This document shows, piece after piece, positions 56,910 to 64,000 of a stretch of DNA of 64,000 nt. This DNA is from Pyrococcus sp. ST04 (GTDB lineage Archaea; Methanobacteriota_B; Thermococci; Thermococcales; Thermococcaceae). The stretch lies in the NCBI RefSeq assembly GCF_000263735.1, contig NC_017946.1, positions 1,467,348 to 1,531,347 on the forward strand, read 5' to 3'. The notes under the pieces are model-generated. The model saw only the letters and a program-made list of their open reading frames with translations. It was not told the origin of the DNA and did not search any database. The stretch's first letter is position 1, and every line of letters starts with the position of its first letter. The translations under genes were made by a program, and so were the position numbers.

Positions 56910-57447
56910 TAATAAGTACAAGAAGAAAATAATGAGCGGGAAAAAAGTGACAACGATAAGATATGGAAGTTATGAAGCAAAGCCAGGAAGTGAGGTTTAC
57001 CTAGTAATAACACCAAGCGACACGGCCATAGCAAAGGTTAGGATAACTAAGATTGAAAAAAAGAAAGTCAGAGAACTAACTAATGAAGATGCAAAGCTTG
57101 ACGGTTTTTCTGATGTTAGAGAACTCATGAGAGAGCTGAACAAAATATATGGCGAGCTCTATGGAGATGATGAGGTGACAATAATAGGATTTGAAGTCGT
57201 GAAAACTTTTGAATCAGGGATACCACTAAAGTGGCTTAAAGGCCTAAACTATAAGGAACCAGAGGAAATAGTCGAATTATTCTTTAAAAACAAAGAAAAG
57301 CTTAACATTGCAAAAGATACTGAATTCATTCTCCAAAGGGTTAGAGAAGAAGGGCTAGGAAAAGCCGTCAGGACATTTGGTCCAAAGAAAGTTCAGCAAG
57401 CTCTTCTCAAGGTATACCATGCTTTATATGACGCTGGATTAATTTGA
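56872..57447 (+). CDS. ASCH-domain protein
   Basis: 191 residues. An ASCH fold (about 10-115) with the signature [21 protein letters not shown], a family thought to bind RNA or act on N4-acetylcytidine, followed by an alpha-helical C-terminal region. The start is a GTG at 56872 after GGAGGTG, inside the HAD gene. Function unproven. The next gene starts a few bases later. Confidence 0.83.
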   Translation: MKTVQIRKFMLVDNKYKKKIMSGKKVTTIRYGSYEAKPGSEVYLVITPSDTAIAKVRITKIEKKKVRELTNEDAKLDGFSDVRELMRELNKIYGELYGDDEVTIIGFEVVKTFESGIPLKWLKGLNYKEPEEIVELFFKNKEKLNIAKDTEFILQRVREEGLGKAVRTFGPKKVQQALLKVYHALYDAGLI

Positions 57448-57458
57448 GGTGGTGTTTA

Positions 57459-58070
57459 GTGAGAAAAAGACTAGTTATACTAACGCTCATTCTCATTATA
57501 ATCGGCACTCTCGAATGGATAGGTGCTTTTAAGGAAGTAAATATTAAAATAAACAATCTCATACCAAAGGGAGGGACAATAGCACTCCTAATAACCACTT
57601 TAGGAGACTTTATAGTTGTATTTTTGATGATTACAGCTGCAATTGCAGTCCAGCTGAAGAAGGAGAAGTTACCCTTGGAAGAAATTATAAGACCATACCT
57701 TTCATTAATACTTACAACCCTGAGCGTCGGCGTGCTTAAGATAATATTCGGAGTACCAAGACCTGGGGTTACAGAGATAAGTGACAGGATAAAAGATGTA
57801 AAGTTACTAGCATTTCCTTCTGGCCATACAGCTAGAACTTCTGGATTTGCAAGGTATCTAATGGAGAGATTTCCAAAATATAAAATAATTTGGGTGCTTC
57901 TACCCCTCTCAGTAGGAATCAGTAGGCTACTACTCCATGTTCACTGGTTTAGTGATGTCCTCTTTGGATTTTTCTATGGACCCTGGATAGCTGAAGTCGT
58001 AAAGACAACTCAAGATATATGGGCACGACCAATAAGGAGGCTTGAAAAATGGGGCTTGAAGAAGTACTAA
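57459..58070 (+). CDS. PAP2-family membrane phosphatase
   Basis: 203 residues with five to six transmembrane helices. The three phosphatase motifs are present: KIIFGVPRPG (near 93), PSGHT (near 120) and SRLLLHVHWFSD (near 152). Probably dephosphorylates a lipid or polyprenyl pyrophosphate. The GTG at 57459 follows GAGGTGGTG. Overlaps the next gene by 22 bp. Confidence 0.88.
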   Translation: MRKRLVILTLILIIIGTLEWIGAFKEVNIKINNLIPKGGTIALLITTLGDFIVVFLMITAAIAVQLKKEKLPLEEIIRPYLSLILTTLSVGVLKIIFGVPRPGVTEISDRIKDVKLLAFPSGHTARTSGFARYLMERFPKYKIIWVLLPLSVGISRLLLHVHWFSDVLFGFFYGPWIAEVVKTTQDIWARPIRRLEKWGLKKY

Positions 58071-58513
58071 TACTCTCCCTTATCCCAACATTCGAGGGTA
58101 GATACGCAGTAATTTATGGGCTCGGTAGAGGATATCCGGTATTAGAGACAATAACTGCATCTATACTTGGCGTTTTAATACTCGCATTAACTTTGCCACC
58201 AGTATTGCCTTTTATAGATAAGATAATGCTCAAACTAGAAAAGGCAACATTGTTTAAGAGATTAGCCGAGACTTACTTAAGGTATGTTGAGAGAGTAAGG
58301 GCAAAAGCAAAACCATACGTTGAAAAATGGGGATTCTTGGGCCTAATAATATTCGTTGCGATACCGCTTCCAGGAACTGGCGTGTGGACAGGAGCTCTAG
58401 CTGCATATATACTTGGAATTGAAAAGAGGGTCACAATCCCAGCACTAATAATTGGAGGGATCATAAGTATTATAATAACGGCCCTTCCAACGCTGGGAAT
58501 TTTAAAAATTTAA
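58049..58513 (+). CDS. Small multidrug-export-family membrane protein (COG2426)
   Basis: 154 residues with about four transmembrane helices. LSLIPTFEGRYAVIYGLGRG near residue 9 and FVAIPLPGTGVWTGALAAYI near residue 107 mark this family, whose export role is only a name. Starts within the PAP2 gene, so translation is coupled. A link to lipid-carrier recycling is possible but inferred. Confidence 0.85.
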   Translation: MGLEEVLILSLIPTFEGRYAVIYGLGRGYPVLETITASILGVLILALTLPPVLPFIDKIMLKLEKATLFKRLAETYLRYVERVRAKAKPYVEKWGFLGLIIFVAIPLPGTGVWTGALAAYILGIEKRVTIPALIIGGIISIIITALPTLGILKI

Positions 58514-58518
58514 AGAGT

Positions 58519-59577
58519 TCAGGAAGAAGAAACAGAACAAGCCTTTGGCTGGTAAGCGTAGTTAAACGCCTCTGGATGGATGAAATACGCTATCTCCTCG
58601 AGACCTAGAACTATCCTTGGGCCGGGTCTAGAAATCAGATTATCATCACTAACCACGTACACCCTACCATTCTTGAATGCATTTGTCTTTGCGAGCGGGG
58701 TATTGCAGAGATCCCCAGGCTTGACCCCTGCATGGTAGGAGATTATTATAACGTCAGGATTCCTCGCAACTATTTCCTCCGCACTCACAGCCTTCCATCC
58801 CTCGACATCGTGGAATATATTTTCCCCACCAGCCAGGCTTATTAAGCTATCGATGAAAGTTCCTTTTCCGCCCGTCCAGTAACCATTCCAATAACTGAGA
58901 AGGAAGAACACCTTTGGTCTGGTAGAGTTTCCAACTCTAGCTTCAACACTGGAGACAATGGCTTTCATGTAATTAACAACGCCCTCAGCTTCTTCTTCTC
59001 TATTGACGACTTTGCCAAGCTTTATTATCCATTCATAGATCTCGTCAATATTCTTGGGATCAACTATTATAACAGGAGCAATTTCCTGGAGTTTGTCTAG
59101 GTATTTAATGTGCATGCTTGTTCCGATAATGAGGTCAGGCTTGAGAGATGCTATGACTTCAATGTTTGGGCCTGAAAATTCTCCAATAATTGTCCTCCCT
59201 TTTTGAACTCCTGGAGGAAAGTCATCGAACTTCGTTACGCCTATAACCTTATCAAGAGCTCCTATAAAATAGAGGGTCTCAGTAATGGAAGGGGCCAACG
59301 AAACTATTCTTCTAGGCTCCTTTTCAATTGTAACTTTCCTCCCCATAGAGTCGATTATTGTAAGAGGATAGTGAGTCGGCGCCATGGTTTTCGTTACGGT
59401 CTCTGTAATTGTTTTAGTCATTGTTTGAGCCTCTGAAGAACCTATTTCTGTAGTTTTTGTTACAGTGACTGTTTTTGGCGGAAGCGTCGTTGTGACTGTC
59501 TTTGTTGTAGTTCCCAAACAACCACTAATAAACACGATCAGGGCAACGAAGAACACTATAATTGAGACCTTTTTCAT
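58519..59577 (-). CDS. Fe/cobalamin-type ABC substrate-binding lipoprotein
   Basis: 352 residues. Signal peptide with lipobox FISGC (Cys20), a Thr/Val-rich low-complexity linker (about 23-70), then a class III (BtuF/FecB) binding domain starting near TIIDSMGRKVTIEKEP, with RRIVSLAPSITETLYFIGAL typical of the family. Binds a cobamide, siderophore or heme-like ligand. No permease or ATPase gene is adjacent, so it must work with a transporter elsewhere. Ends 6 bp from the convergent export-protein gene. Confidence 0.9.
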   Translation of the reverse strand: MKKVSIIVFFVALIVFISGCLGTTTKTVTTTLPPKTVTVTKTTEIGSSEAQTMTKTITETVTKTMAPTHYPLTIIDSMGRKVTIEKEPRRIVSLAPSITETLYFIGALDKVIGVTKFDDFPPGVQKGRTIIGEFSGPNIEVIASLKPDLIIGTSMHIKYLDKLQEIAPVIIVDPKNIDEIYEWIIKLGKVVNREEEAEGVVNYMKAIVSSVEARVGNSTRPKVFFLLSYWNGYWTGGKGTFIDSLISLAGGENIFHDVEGWKAVSAEEIVARNPDVIIISYHAGVKPGDLCNTPLAKTNAFKNGRVYVVSDDNLISRPGPRIVLGLEEIAYFIHPEAFNYAYQPKACSVSSS

Positions 59578-59661
59578 ATAATCCCCTCCGCTGGATTATT
59601 CATCCAAATCTTAATGAGACAATTTAAAAGGTTTTGGATAAAAATGCCAAAAAGAAAAGGA

Positions 59662-60204
59662 TCACTTTTCAGCTAGTTCGAATCCTTTGTGAAGGGCCTT
59701 AAGATTTATTTGCTCTGTTCCCTTTGGAACGGCATCAAGAACTGCCTTTTCAAGGCTTTCTTTTTTAACTATACCACTAAGGCCAACAAAAAGACCTAAA
59801 GTTAGGATATTCATCGTCAAACTTAAGCCTGTAGTCTCTTCAGCTATCCTAGTTAGAGGATACGCATAGACTTCTCTGCTCTTCTCAAGCTCATACTTCC
59901 TATGAGGTACTAAGTCGCTCTCTATTAATACCAATCCTCCCTCTTTAACTAATGGCAGGTATTTGTCATAAGCTTGCTGGCTTAGAAGTATTGCATAGTC
60001 GGGATTTATCGCCTTTGGATAATCTATTGGTTCGTCACTGATAACAACCTCTGCCCTACTTGCTCCTCCCCTCGATTCAGGCCCATAAACTTGAGTTTGA
60101 ACCGCATATAATCCCTCATATACTGCGGCTGCTCTCCCAAGGATTACGCTCGCTAAGATAACTCCCTGTCCACCAAAGCCGCCAATCAAAACCTCTTTCC
60201 TCAT
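59662..60204 (-). CDS. korC: 2-oxoacid:ferredoxin oxidoreductase gamma subunit (set 1)
   Basis: 180 residues with GGFGGQGVILASVILG at the N-terminus and YGPESRGGASRAEVVIS near residue 42, hallmarks of the gamma domain of KGOR-type enzymes. Part of the complex that decarboxylates 2-oxoglutarate or a related 2-oxoacid to the acyl-CoA with reduction of ferredoxin. The ATG at 60204 overlaps the beta-subunit stop (ATGA). Confidence 0.93.
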   Translation of the reverse strand: MRKEVLIGGFGGQGVILASVILGRAAAVYEGLYAVQTQVYGPESRGGASRAEVVISDEPIDYPKAINPDYAILLSQQAYDKYLPLVKEGGLVLIESDLVPHRKYELEKSREVYAYPLTRIAEETTGLSLTMNILTLGLFVGLSGIVKKESLEKAVLDAVPKGTEQINLKALHKGFELAEK

Positions 60205-61046
60205 TCTTCCCACCCCATCATTTTCTTTGCTCTCTTTATGTACTCCATGTACTCCCTTACCAGACCTGGTCTGTCTCTATCAACGAATTCCCCTATAACG
60301 ATCTTTCCTTCAAGCTCTTCAGGCTTCATCTTTTTGGCTTTCGCTAGAGGCACGGTTATCTGTTGGTACCATCTTATGAGTTCTGGAGCAGTCTTCATTC
60401 TGTTCCTTCTTCCAAAGCTTATAGGACAAGGTGACAAGAACTCAACTAGCGTAAAGCCCTCCTTGCTTAAAGCTTTCTTTATGCTGTTTATTCCTTGAAT
60501 GTAGTTAAATACTGTCCACCGGGCAACATAGTTAGCACCGGCCGCAACGGCTAGTTGTGCTATATCAAAGGGATTCTCAAACTGACCATAAGGAGCCGTT
60601 GTCCCCCTAAGCCCCTTTGGAGTTGTAGGGGCAACTTGGCCACCTGTCATTCCGTAGGTGAAGTTATTGATTAGAATGACTGTAACATCAAGATTCCTTC
60701 TAATTGCGTGAATGAAATGATTGCCTCCAATTGCTGCAGCATCTCCATCTCCCATGAAGGCTATAATTTTTAACTCGGGATTCGCGAGCTTTATTCCAGT
60801 AGCAAACGCTAATGCTCTACCGTGGGTTGTGTGGAGGCCATCAAAATTAACGAATCCAGGAACTCTCGAAGAACAACCAATCCCACTTACCCACACAATC
60901 TTATCAGGATCTAGTCCAAGCTCATCTATCGCCCTCAGCGTGAACTGTAGAACGCTACCAATTCCACATCCAGGGCAGAATATTGTAGGGAGCATGTCCT
61001 TTCTGAGATATTTATCCCTTATTTCATATGCAGAGACGAGTCTCAC
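60201..61046 (-). CDS. korB: 2-oxoacid:ferredoxin oxidoreductase beta subunit (set 1)
   Basis: 281 residues; binds TPP and a [4Fe-4S] cluster. Cluster cysteines in FCPGCGIGS (near 24), SGIGCSSR and SPCPISFG. The TPP motif runs from GDGDAAAIGGNHF to NNFTYGMTGGQ near residues 97-137. Overlaps the alpha gene stop and the gamma gene start, so translation is coupled throughout. Confidence 0.94.
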   Translation of the reverse strand: MRLVSAYEIRDKYLRKDMLPTIFCPGCGIGSVLQFTLRAIDELGLDPDKIVWVSGIGCSSRVPGFVNFDGLHTTHGRALAFATGIKLANPELKIIAFMGDGDAAAIGGNHFIHAIRRNLDVTVILINNFTYGMTGGQVAPTTPKGLRGTTAPYGQFENPFDIAQLAVAAGANYVARWTVFNYIQGINSIKKALSKEGFTLVEFLSPCPISFGRRNRMKTAPELIRWYQQITVPLAKAKKMKPEELEGKIVIGEFVDRDRPGLVREYMEYIKRAKKMMGWEE

Positions 61047-62200
61047 TTCAGATCCCTCCTCACAAAGTCAATTATTTCCATTGGAGTGTGAACCTCTCCT
61101 CCAATTTTACTTATCAGCTCAACTCTTGCTTTCCCATTTGCTCCTTCTTTGACTAGATGGTACAACTGCCCAAGATTCATCTCGGCAACGTAAATCACTT
61201 CTACTCCTTCTGCAACCCTTTCAATTAGCTCAAAATCGAAGGGCCATATTGTGTTTATCTTAAGCAATCCAGCCTTAATCCCATTTTCCCTCAGCATCTT
61301 AACAGCTCTAAGAGCAGATCTAGCCACTATTCCAGTAGAGACTATAGCAACGTCCGCATCCTCGAGTTCATAGCTCTCATAATCAAAAATATCCTTTTTG
61401 TTCTTCTCAATTTTCTCAACTATCCTCCTTATTAGCCTCTCGTGGACCTCCCTCTCAACGGTTCTTGGCCTTCCCCTTTCATCATGAGTTAGCCCTGTAA
61501 CGTAAGTCCTAAATCCCTTCCCGAATATTGGCATTGGTGGGATTCCATCCCCGTGAGGATCACCAAAAGGAAGCTTAGCCTCCTCCTCACTCTGAGGAAG
61601 CTTCCTATTTACAATCTCAATCTCATCTGGATTTGGAATGTATACTCTTTCTCTCATGTGTCCAACTTCTGCATCAGTAAGTAACACTACAGGTGTTCTG
61701 TACTTCTCAGCTAAATTGAATGCCCTTATGGTAAAGTCAAAGGCCTCCTGAACTGTTGAAGGGCTAAGCACTATGAGGGAATGATCACCATGAGTCCCCC
61801 ATATGGCCTGCATTATGTCTCCCTGAGAAGGCAAGGTTGGTTGACCAGTAGAAGGTCCTCCTCTCTGGACATCCACAACAACAATTGGAGTCTCCGTCAT
61901 TACAGCATATCCGATATTTTCTTGCATCAAGCTGAATCCTGGACCTGAAGTTGCAGTCATTGCCTTAACTCCAGCCCAGGAGGCCCCTATTATTGCAGCT
62001 ATACTTGCTATCTCATCTTCCATTTGTATTACGACTCCATCAACTAGAGGCATATAAAGGGCCATTGCTTCAAAAATTTCACTCGCGGGAGTTATTGGAT
62101 AGCCTGCATAAAACCTACACCCCGCCAGTATAGCTGCTCTCGCTATTGCCTCATCTCCTTGAATAAAATCAGCTTTACCAACTGGAAAAGGGAGTTTCAT
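61043..62200 (-). CDS. korA: 2-oxoacid:ferredoxin oxidoreductase alpha subunit (set 1)
   Basis: 385 residues. GDEAIARAAILAGCRFYAGYP near the N-terminus, the TPP-stimulating Glu region IQMEDEIASIAAIIGASWAG near residue 60, and ATSGPGFSLMQENIGYA. It lies in the operon korA-korB-korC. The ferredoxin-like delta subunit is not in the window. Confidence 0.94.
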   Translation of the reverse strand: MKLPFPVGKADFIQGDEAIARAAILAGCRFYAGYPITPASEIFEAMALYMPLVDGVVIQMEDEIASIAAIIGASWAGVKAMTATSGPGFSLMQENIGYAVMTETPIVVVDVQRGGPSTGQPTLPSQGDIMQAIWGTHGDHSLIVLSPSTVQEAFDFTIRAFNLAEKYRTPVVLLTDAEVGHMRERVYIPNPDEIEIVNRKLPQSEEEAKLPFGDPHGDGIPPMPIFGKGFRTYVTGLTHDERGRPRTVEREVHERLIRRIVEKIEKNKKDIFDYESYELEDADVAIVSTGIVARSALRAVKMLRENGIKAGLLKINTIWPFDFELIERVAEGVEVIYVAEMNLGQLYHLVKEGANGKARVELISKIGGEVHTPMEIIDFVRRDLK

Positions 62201-62709
62201 TTTGAACCCACCTCAAGCCCCTTTCTAAATGCCTTTATGTTAATCTCTTCGGTTCCTTTCGGAACTCTTCTTCTAATTGCCTTCTCAACACTCTCAGGTT
62301 TTACTACTCTAGTTTTTGCTATCAGATATCCAAGAGCAACCATATTAACAGTCAAGGCTAAACCCGTTGTTTCTTCAGCTATCCTCGTAAAGGGTGCACC
62401 CACATACTCTCTATCCGGCTTGACAAGGTCTGTGTCGATTATCAATAGGCCATCATCTTTCAGCTTGGATTTAGCCGTTTCATAACCCAATTGATGGAGG
62501 GCAACTAGAACATCGGCATTTGTAACCATAAGGTCATATATCTCCCCATTAGAGATTATAACATCAGCTATCGAGTGACCTCCTCTTGAAGCTGAGCTGT
62601 AATCCTGAGTTTGGAGAACTTTAAGTCCTTCGATAGCCGCGGCCTCACCAAGAATAACTCCCGCAAGCACGACTCCCTGCCCACCAATTCCTGCAAACCT
62701 TATCTGCAT
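62197..62709 (-). CDS. 2-oxoacid:ferredoxin oxidoreductase gamma subunit (set 2)
   Basis: 170 residues, MQIRFAGIGGQGVVLAGVIL and DYSSASRGGHSIADVIIS. Homologous to the set 1 gamma subunit but with a different mid-region and closing residues. Its stop overlaps the start of set 1 korA (ATGA), which makes the two sets one continuous transcript. Confidence 0.93.
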   Translation of the reverse strand: MQIRFAGIGGQGVVLAGVILGEAAAIEGLKVLQTQDYSSASRGGHSIADVIISNGEIYDLMVTNADVLVALHQLGYETAKSKLKDDGLLIIDTDLVKPDREYVGAPFTRIAEETTGLALTVNMVALGYLIAKTRVVKPESVEKAIRRRVPKGTEEINIKAFRKGLEVGSK

Positions 62710-62715
62710 TTCCCT

Positions 62716-63558
62716 TCACCTCACATACTTCTCCTGGACTTCCTTAATCAATTTATTAAGCTCCTCAGTGAATTCAGGCCTTCTTCTATGGACAAACTCC
62801 CCAATGACAAATTTACCTTCAAGCTCTTCCTCGCTCATTTTCTTTGCCTTACTTATAGGAACACTATTCTTTAAGAACCAGCGAAGCATTTCCGCAGGTT
62901 CTTTCATTTTATTCCTCCTACCAAATTGAACCGGACACTGAGAGATTACCTCAACCAAAGAGAACCCCTTAGTTGTTAGAGCCTTTTTTATGCTCTCTAT
63001 TAGCTGATAAACATGGGCCGTAGTCCACCTAGCAACATAAGAGGCCCCAGCCGCTGCAACAGTCTCAGCTATCTTCAGAGGATGTTCTACATTTCTATAA
63101 GGTGTTGTAGTTGTTATTGCCCCAAAAGGTGTTGTTGGAGCAACTTGACCACCAGTCATTCCATAGATAAAGTTGTTGACAAGAATCACCGTTATGTCTA
63201 TGTTCCTTCTCGCCGCATGAATTAAATGGTTTCCTCCAATGCTCGCTAAATCGCCGTCACCACTAATAACCACTACATACTTATCTGGAAGCCCAACTTT
63301 AACGCCCGTTGCGAATGCTATAGCCCTTCCATGAGTCGTGTGGAGCGTGTCGGCTAGGAAGTAGGGAGAAGCTATCCAAGCCGAACATCCTATACCACTC
63401 ACAACAACTAGATCTCTAGGATCTATCTTAAGCTGATCAATTGCATTTGCAAAAGCGTTCAGAACAGTCCCACCCCCACATCCGGGACAGAGAGCCGTTG
63501 GAAGGGCTTCCTGCCTTAGGTACTTAACCATGGGATAACGGGAATATATCTTCTTCAT
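62716..63558 (-). CDS. 2-oxoacid:ferredoxin oxidoreductase beta subunit (set 2)
   Basis: 280 residues. Cluster cysteines in LCPGCGGGT, SGIGCSAW and SQCPVQFG; TPP motif SGDGDLASIGGNHL to NNFIYGMTGGQ. Clearly a paralogue of the set 1 beta subunit (same length and motif order). Overlaps the alpha stop (ATGA). Confidence 0.94.
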   Translation of the reverse strand: MKKIYSRYPMVKYLRQEALPTALCPGCGGGTVLNAFANAIDQLKIDPRDLVVVSGIGCSAWIASPYFLADTLHTTHGRAIAFATGVKVGLPDKYVVVISGDGDLASIGGNHLIHAARRNIDITVILVNNFIYGMTGGQVAPTTPFGAITTTTPYRNVEHPLKIAETVAAAGASYVARWTTAHVYQLIESIKKALTTKGFSLVEVISQCPVQFGRRNKMKEPAEMLRWFLKNSVPISKAKKMSEEELEGKFVIGEFVHRRRPEFTEELNKLIKEVQEKYVR

Positions 63559-64000
63559 ATGGCAACACCTCTAATCTCCCTAAGAATTTCTTCAACGGTA
63601 AGGGGAACACCTCCAATCTTGTTAACACCCTTTAGAAGAACATCGTCGTTGACGAATCTTTGAACCTCAAGTATCATCTGCCCAAGATTCATTTCAGGAA
63701 CAAGAATTGCTCTAACTTTCTTCCCTAATTCTCTCATTCTCTCACCTGGGAAAGGATGGACGGTCTTCGGAACAAAGAGACCTACTCTAATTCCCTCTTT
63801 TCTTGCCTTAAGAACGGCCCCAAGTGAGGGTCTTGCAGAAACTCCCCAACTTACAACCAAGATTTCTGCATCTTCAGTGTAATACTCTTCATATTTCTCG
63901 TAAACATCCCGATTTTTCTCTATTTTCCTATGAATTCTTCTTATCAGCCTGTCGTGGACTTCAGGAGTGTATACATCTCTAAGGCCATTTTCTTTATGGG
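63555..64000 (-). CDS. 2-oxoacid:ferredoxin oxidoreductase alpha subunit (set 2), C-terminal part
   Basis: The frame is open to the window edge and enters it with ENGLRDVYTPEVHDRLIRR, then VVSWGVSARPSLGAVLKAR and VPEMNLGQMILEVQRF. This matches the C-terminal third of korA-type alpha subunits. The N-terminal part, and probably the delta subunit, lie beyond 64000. Confidence 0.9.
   Translation of the reverse strand, partial: HKENGLRDVYTPEVHDRLIRRIHRKIEKNRDVYEKYEEYYTEDAEILVVSWGVSARPSLGAVLKARKEGIRVGLFVPKTVHPFPGERMRELGKKVRAILVPEMNLGQMILEVQRFVNDDVLLKGVNKIGGVPLTVEEILREIRGVAI

Overview
This window comes from a Pyrococcus-type hyperthermophilic euryarchaeon (Thermococcales). The genes are archaeal in kind: an NAD(P)-type glutamate dehydrogenase almost identical to the P. 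furiosus enzyme, archaeal RNA polymerase subunits D, K and N, L18e, Cbf5, Rpp21, RtcB, ADP-dependent phosphofructokinase, AMP phosphorylase, an ATP-dependent archaeal DNA ligase and two 2-oxoacid:ferredoxin oxidoreductase sets. Protein genes are AT-rich and packed, with many ATGA/TTGA stop-start overlaps and convergent overlapping ends. RNA genes stand out by their GC content. From memory, the gene order follows the P. horikoshii gdh to 2-oxoacid oxidoreductase segment. A GH65 phosphorylase locus like the one near 19-27 kb has been described in Pyrococcus sp. ST04, so a relative of that strain is possible, but I cannot confirm a species.

Layout. 0.3-10 kb: gdhA; a MoaD-like/CBS/Na+(H+)-antiporter operon whose 3' end carries a C/D box guide RNA; a family 2 glycosyltransferase; a 23-bp tandem repeat; AMP phosphorylase; a MinD ATPase with a coupled small membrane protein; the RNase P subunit Rpp21 and the RNA ligase RtcB. 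10-18 kb: inositol-1-phosphate synthase (osmolyte synthesis), a metallo-beta-lactamase-fold protein, a very GC-rich candidate ncRNA, a PP-loop ATPase, arginine decarboxylase, GlyRS, a radical SAM-TRAM protein, and a clear C/D box sRNA ahead of a phosphodiesterase.

18.7-27 kb: a self-contained disaccharide uptake and phosphorolysis locus. It has a GH65 phosphorylase, beta-phosphoglucomutase-like HAD and TrmB-type regulator facing left, and a lipoprotein binding protein, two permeases and an ATPase facing right. A perfect palindrome lies between the two divergent TATA boxes. 27-32 kb: UDP-ManNAc synthesis (wecB, wecC), a DUF354 protein, SpoIIM and a detached lipoate ligase domain. 32-38 kb: OsmC, DNA ligase, mevalonate kinase plus isopentenyl phosphate kinase, MEMO, and a threonine synthase-like enzyme.

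38-44 kb: the archaeal S13-S4-S11-RpoD-L18e-L13-S9-RpoN-RpoK-enolase-like-S2 cluster with tRNA-Ser, tRNA-Leu and tRNA-Pro embedded. RpoK is only 57 residues, and the enolase-like protein has lost catalytic motifs. 44.9-47.1 kb is an accessory patch: two decayed genes, an orphan membrane protein, and a lipoprotein whose signal peptide seems frameshifted. 47-64 kb: Cbf5, ADP-PFK, MoeA, a PMT-like glycosyltransferase, RNase HII, a metal ABC transporter with a DtxR-type operator, SHMT, a HAD/ASCH/PAP2/export-protein run, an orphan Fe/B12-type binding protein, and two tandem KOR-type operons, the second cut by the window end.
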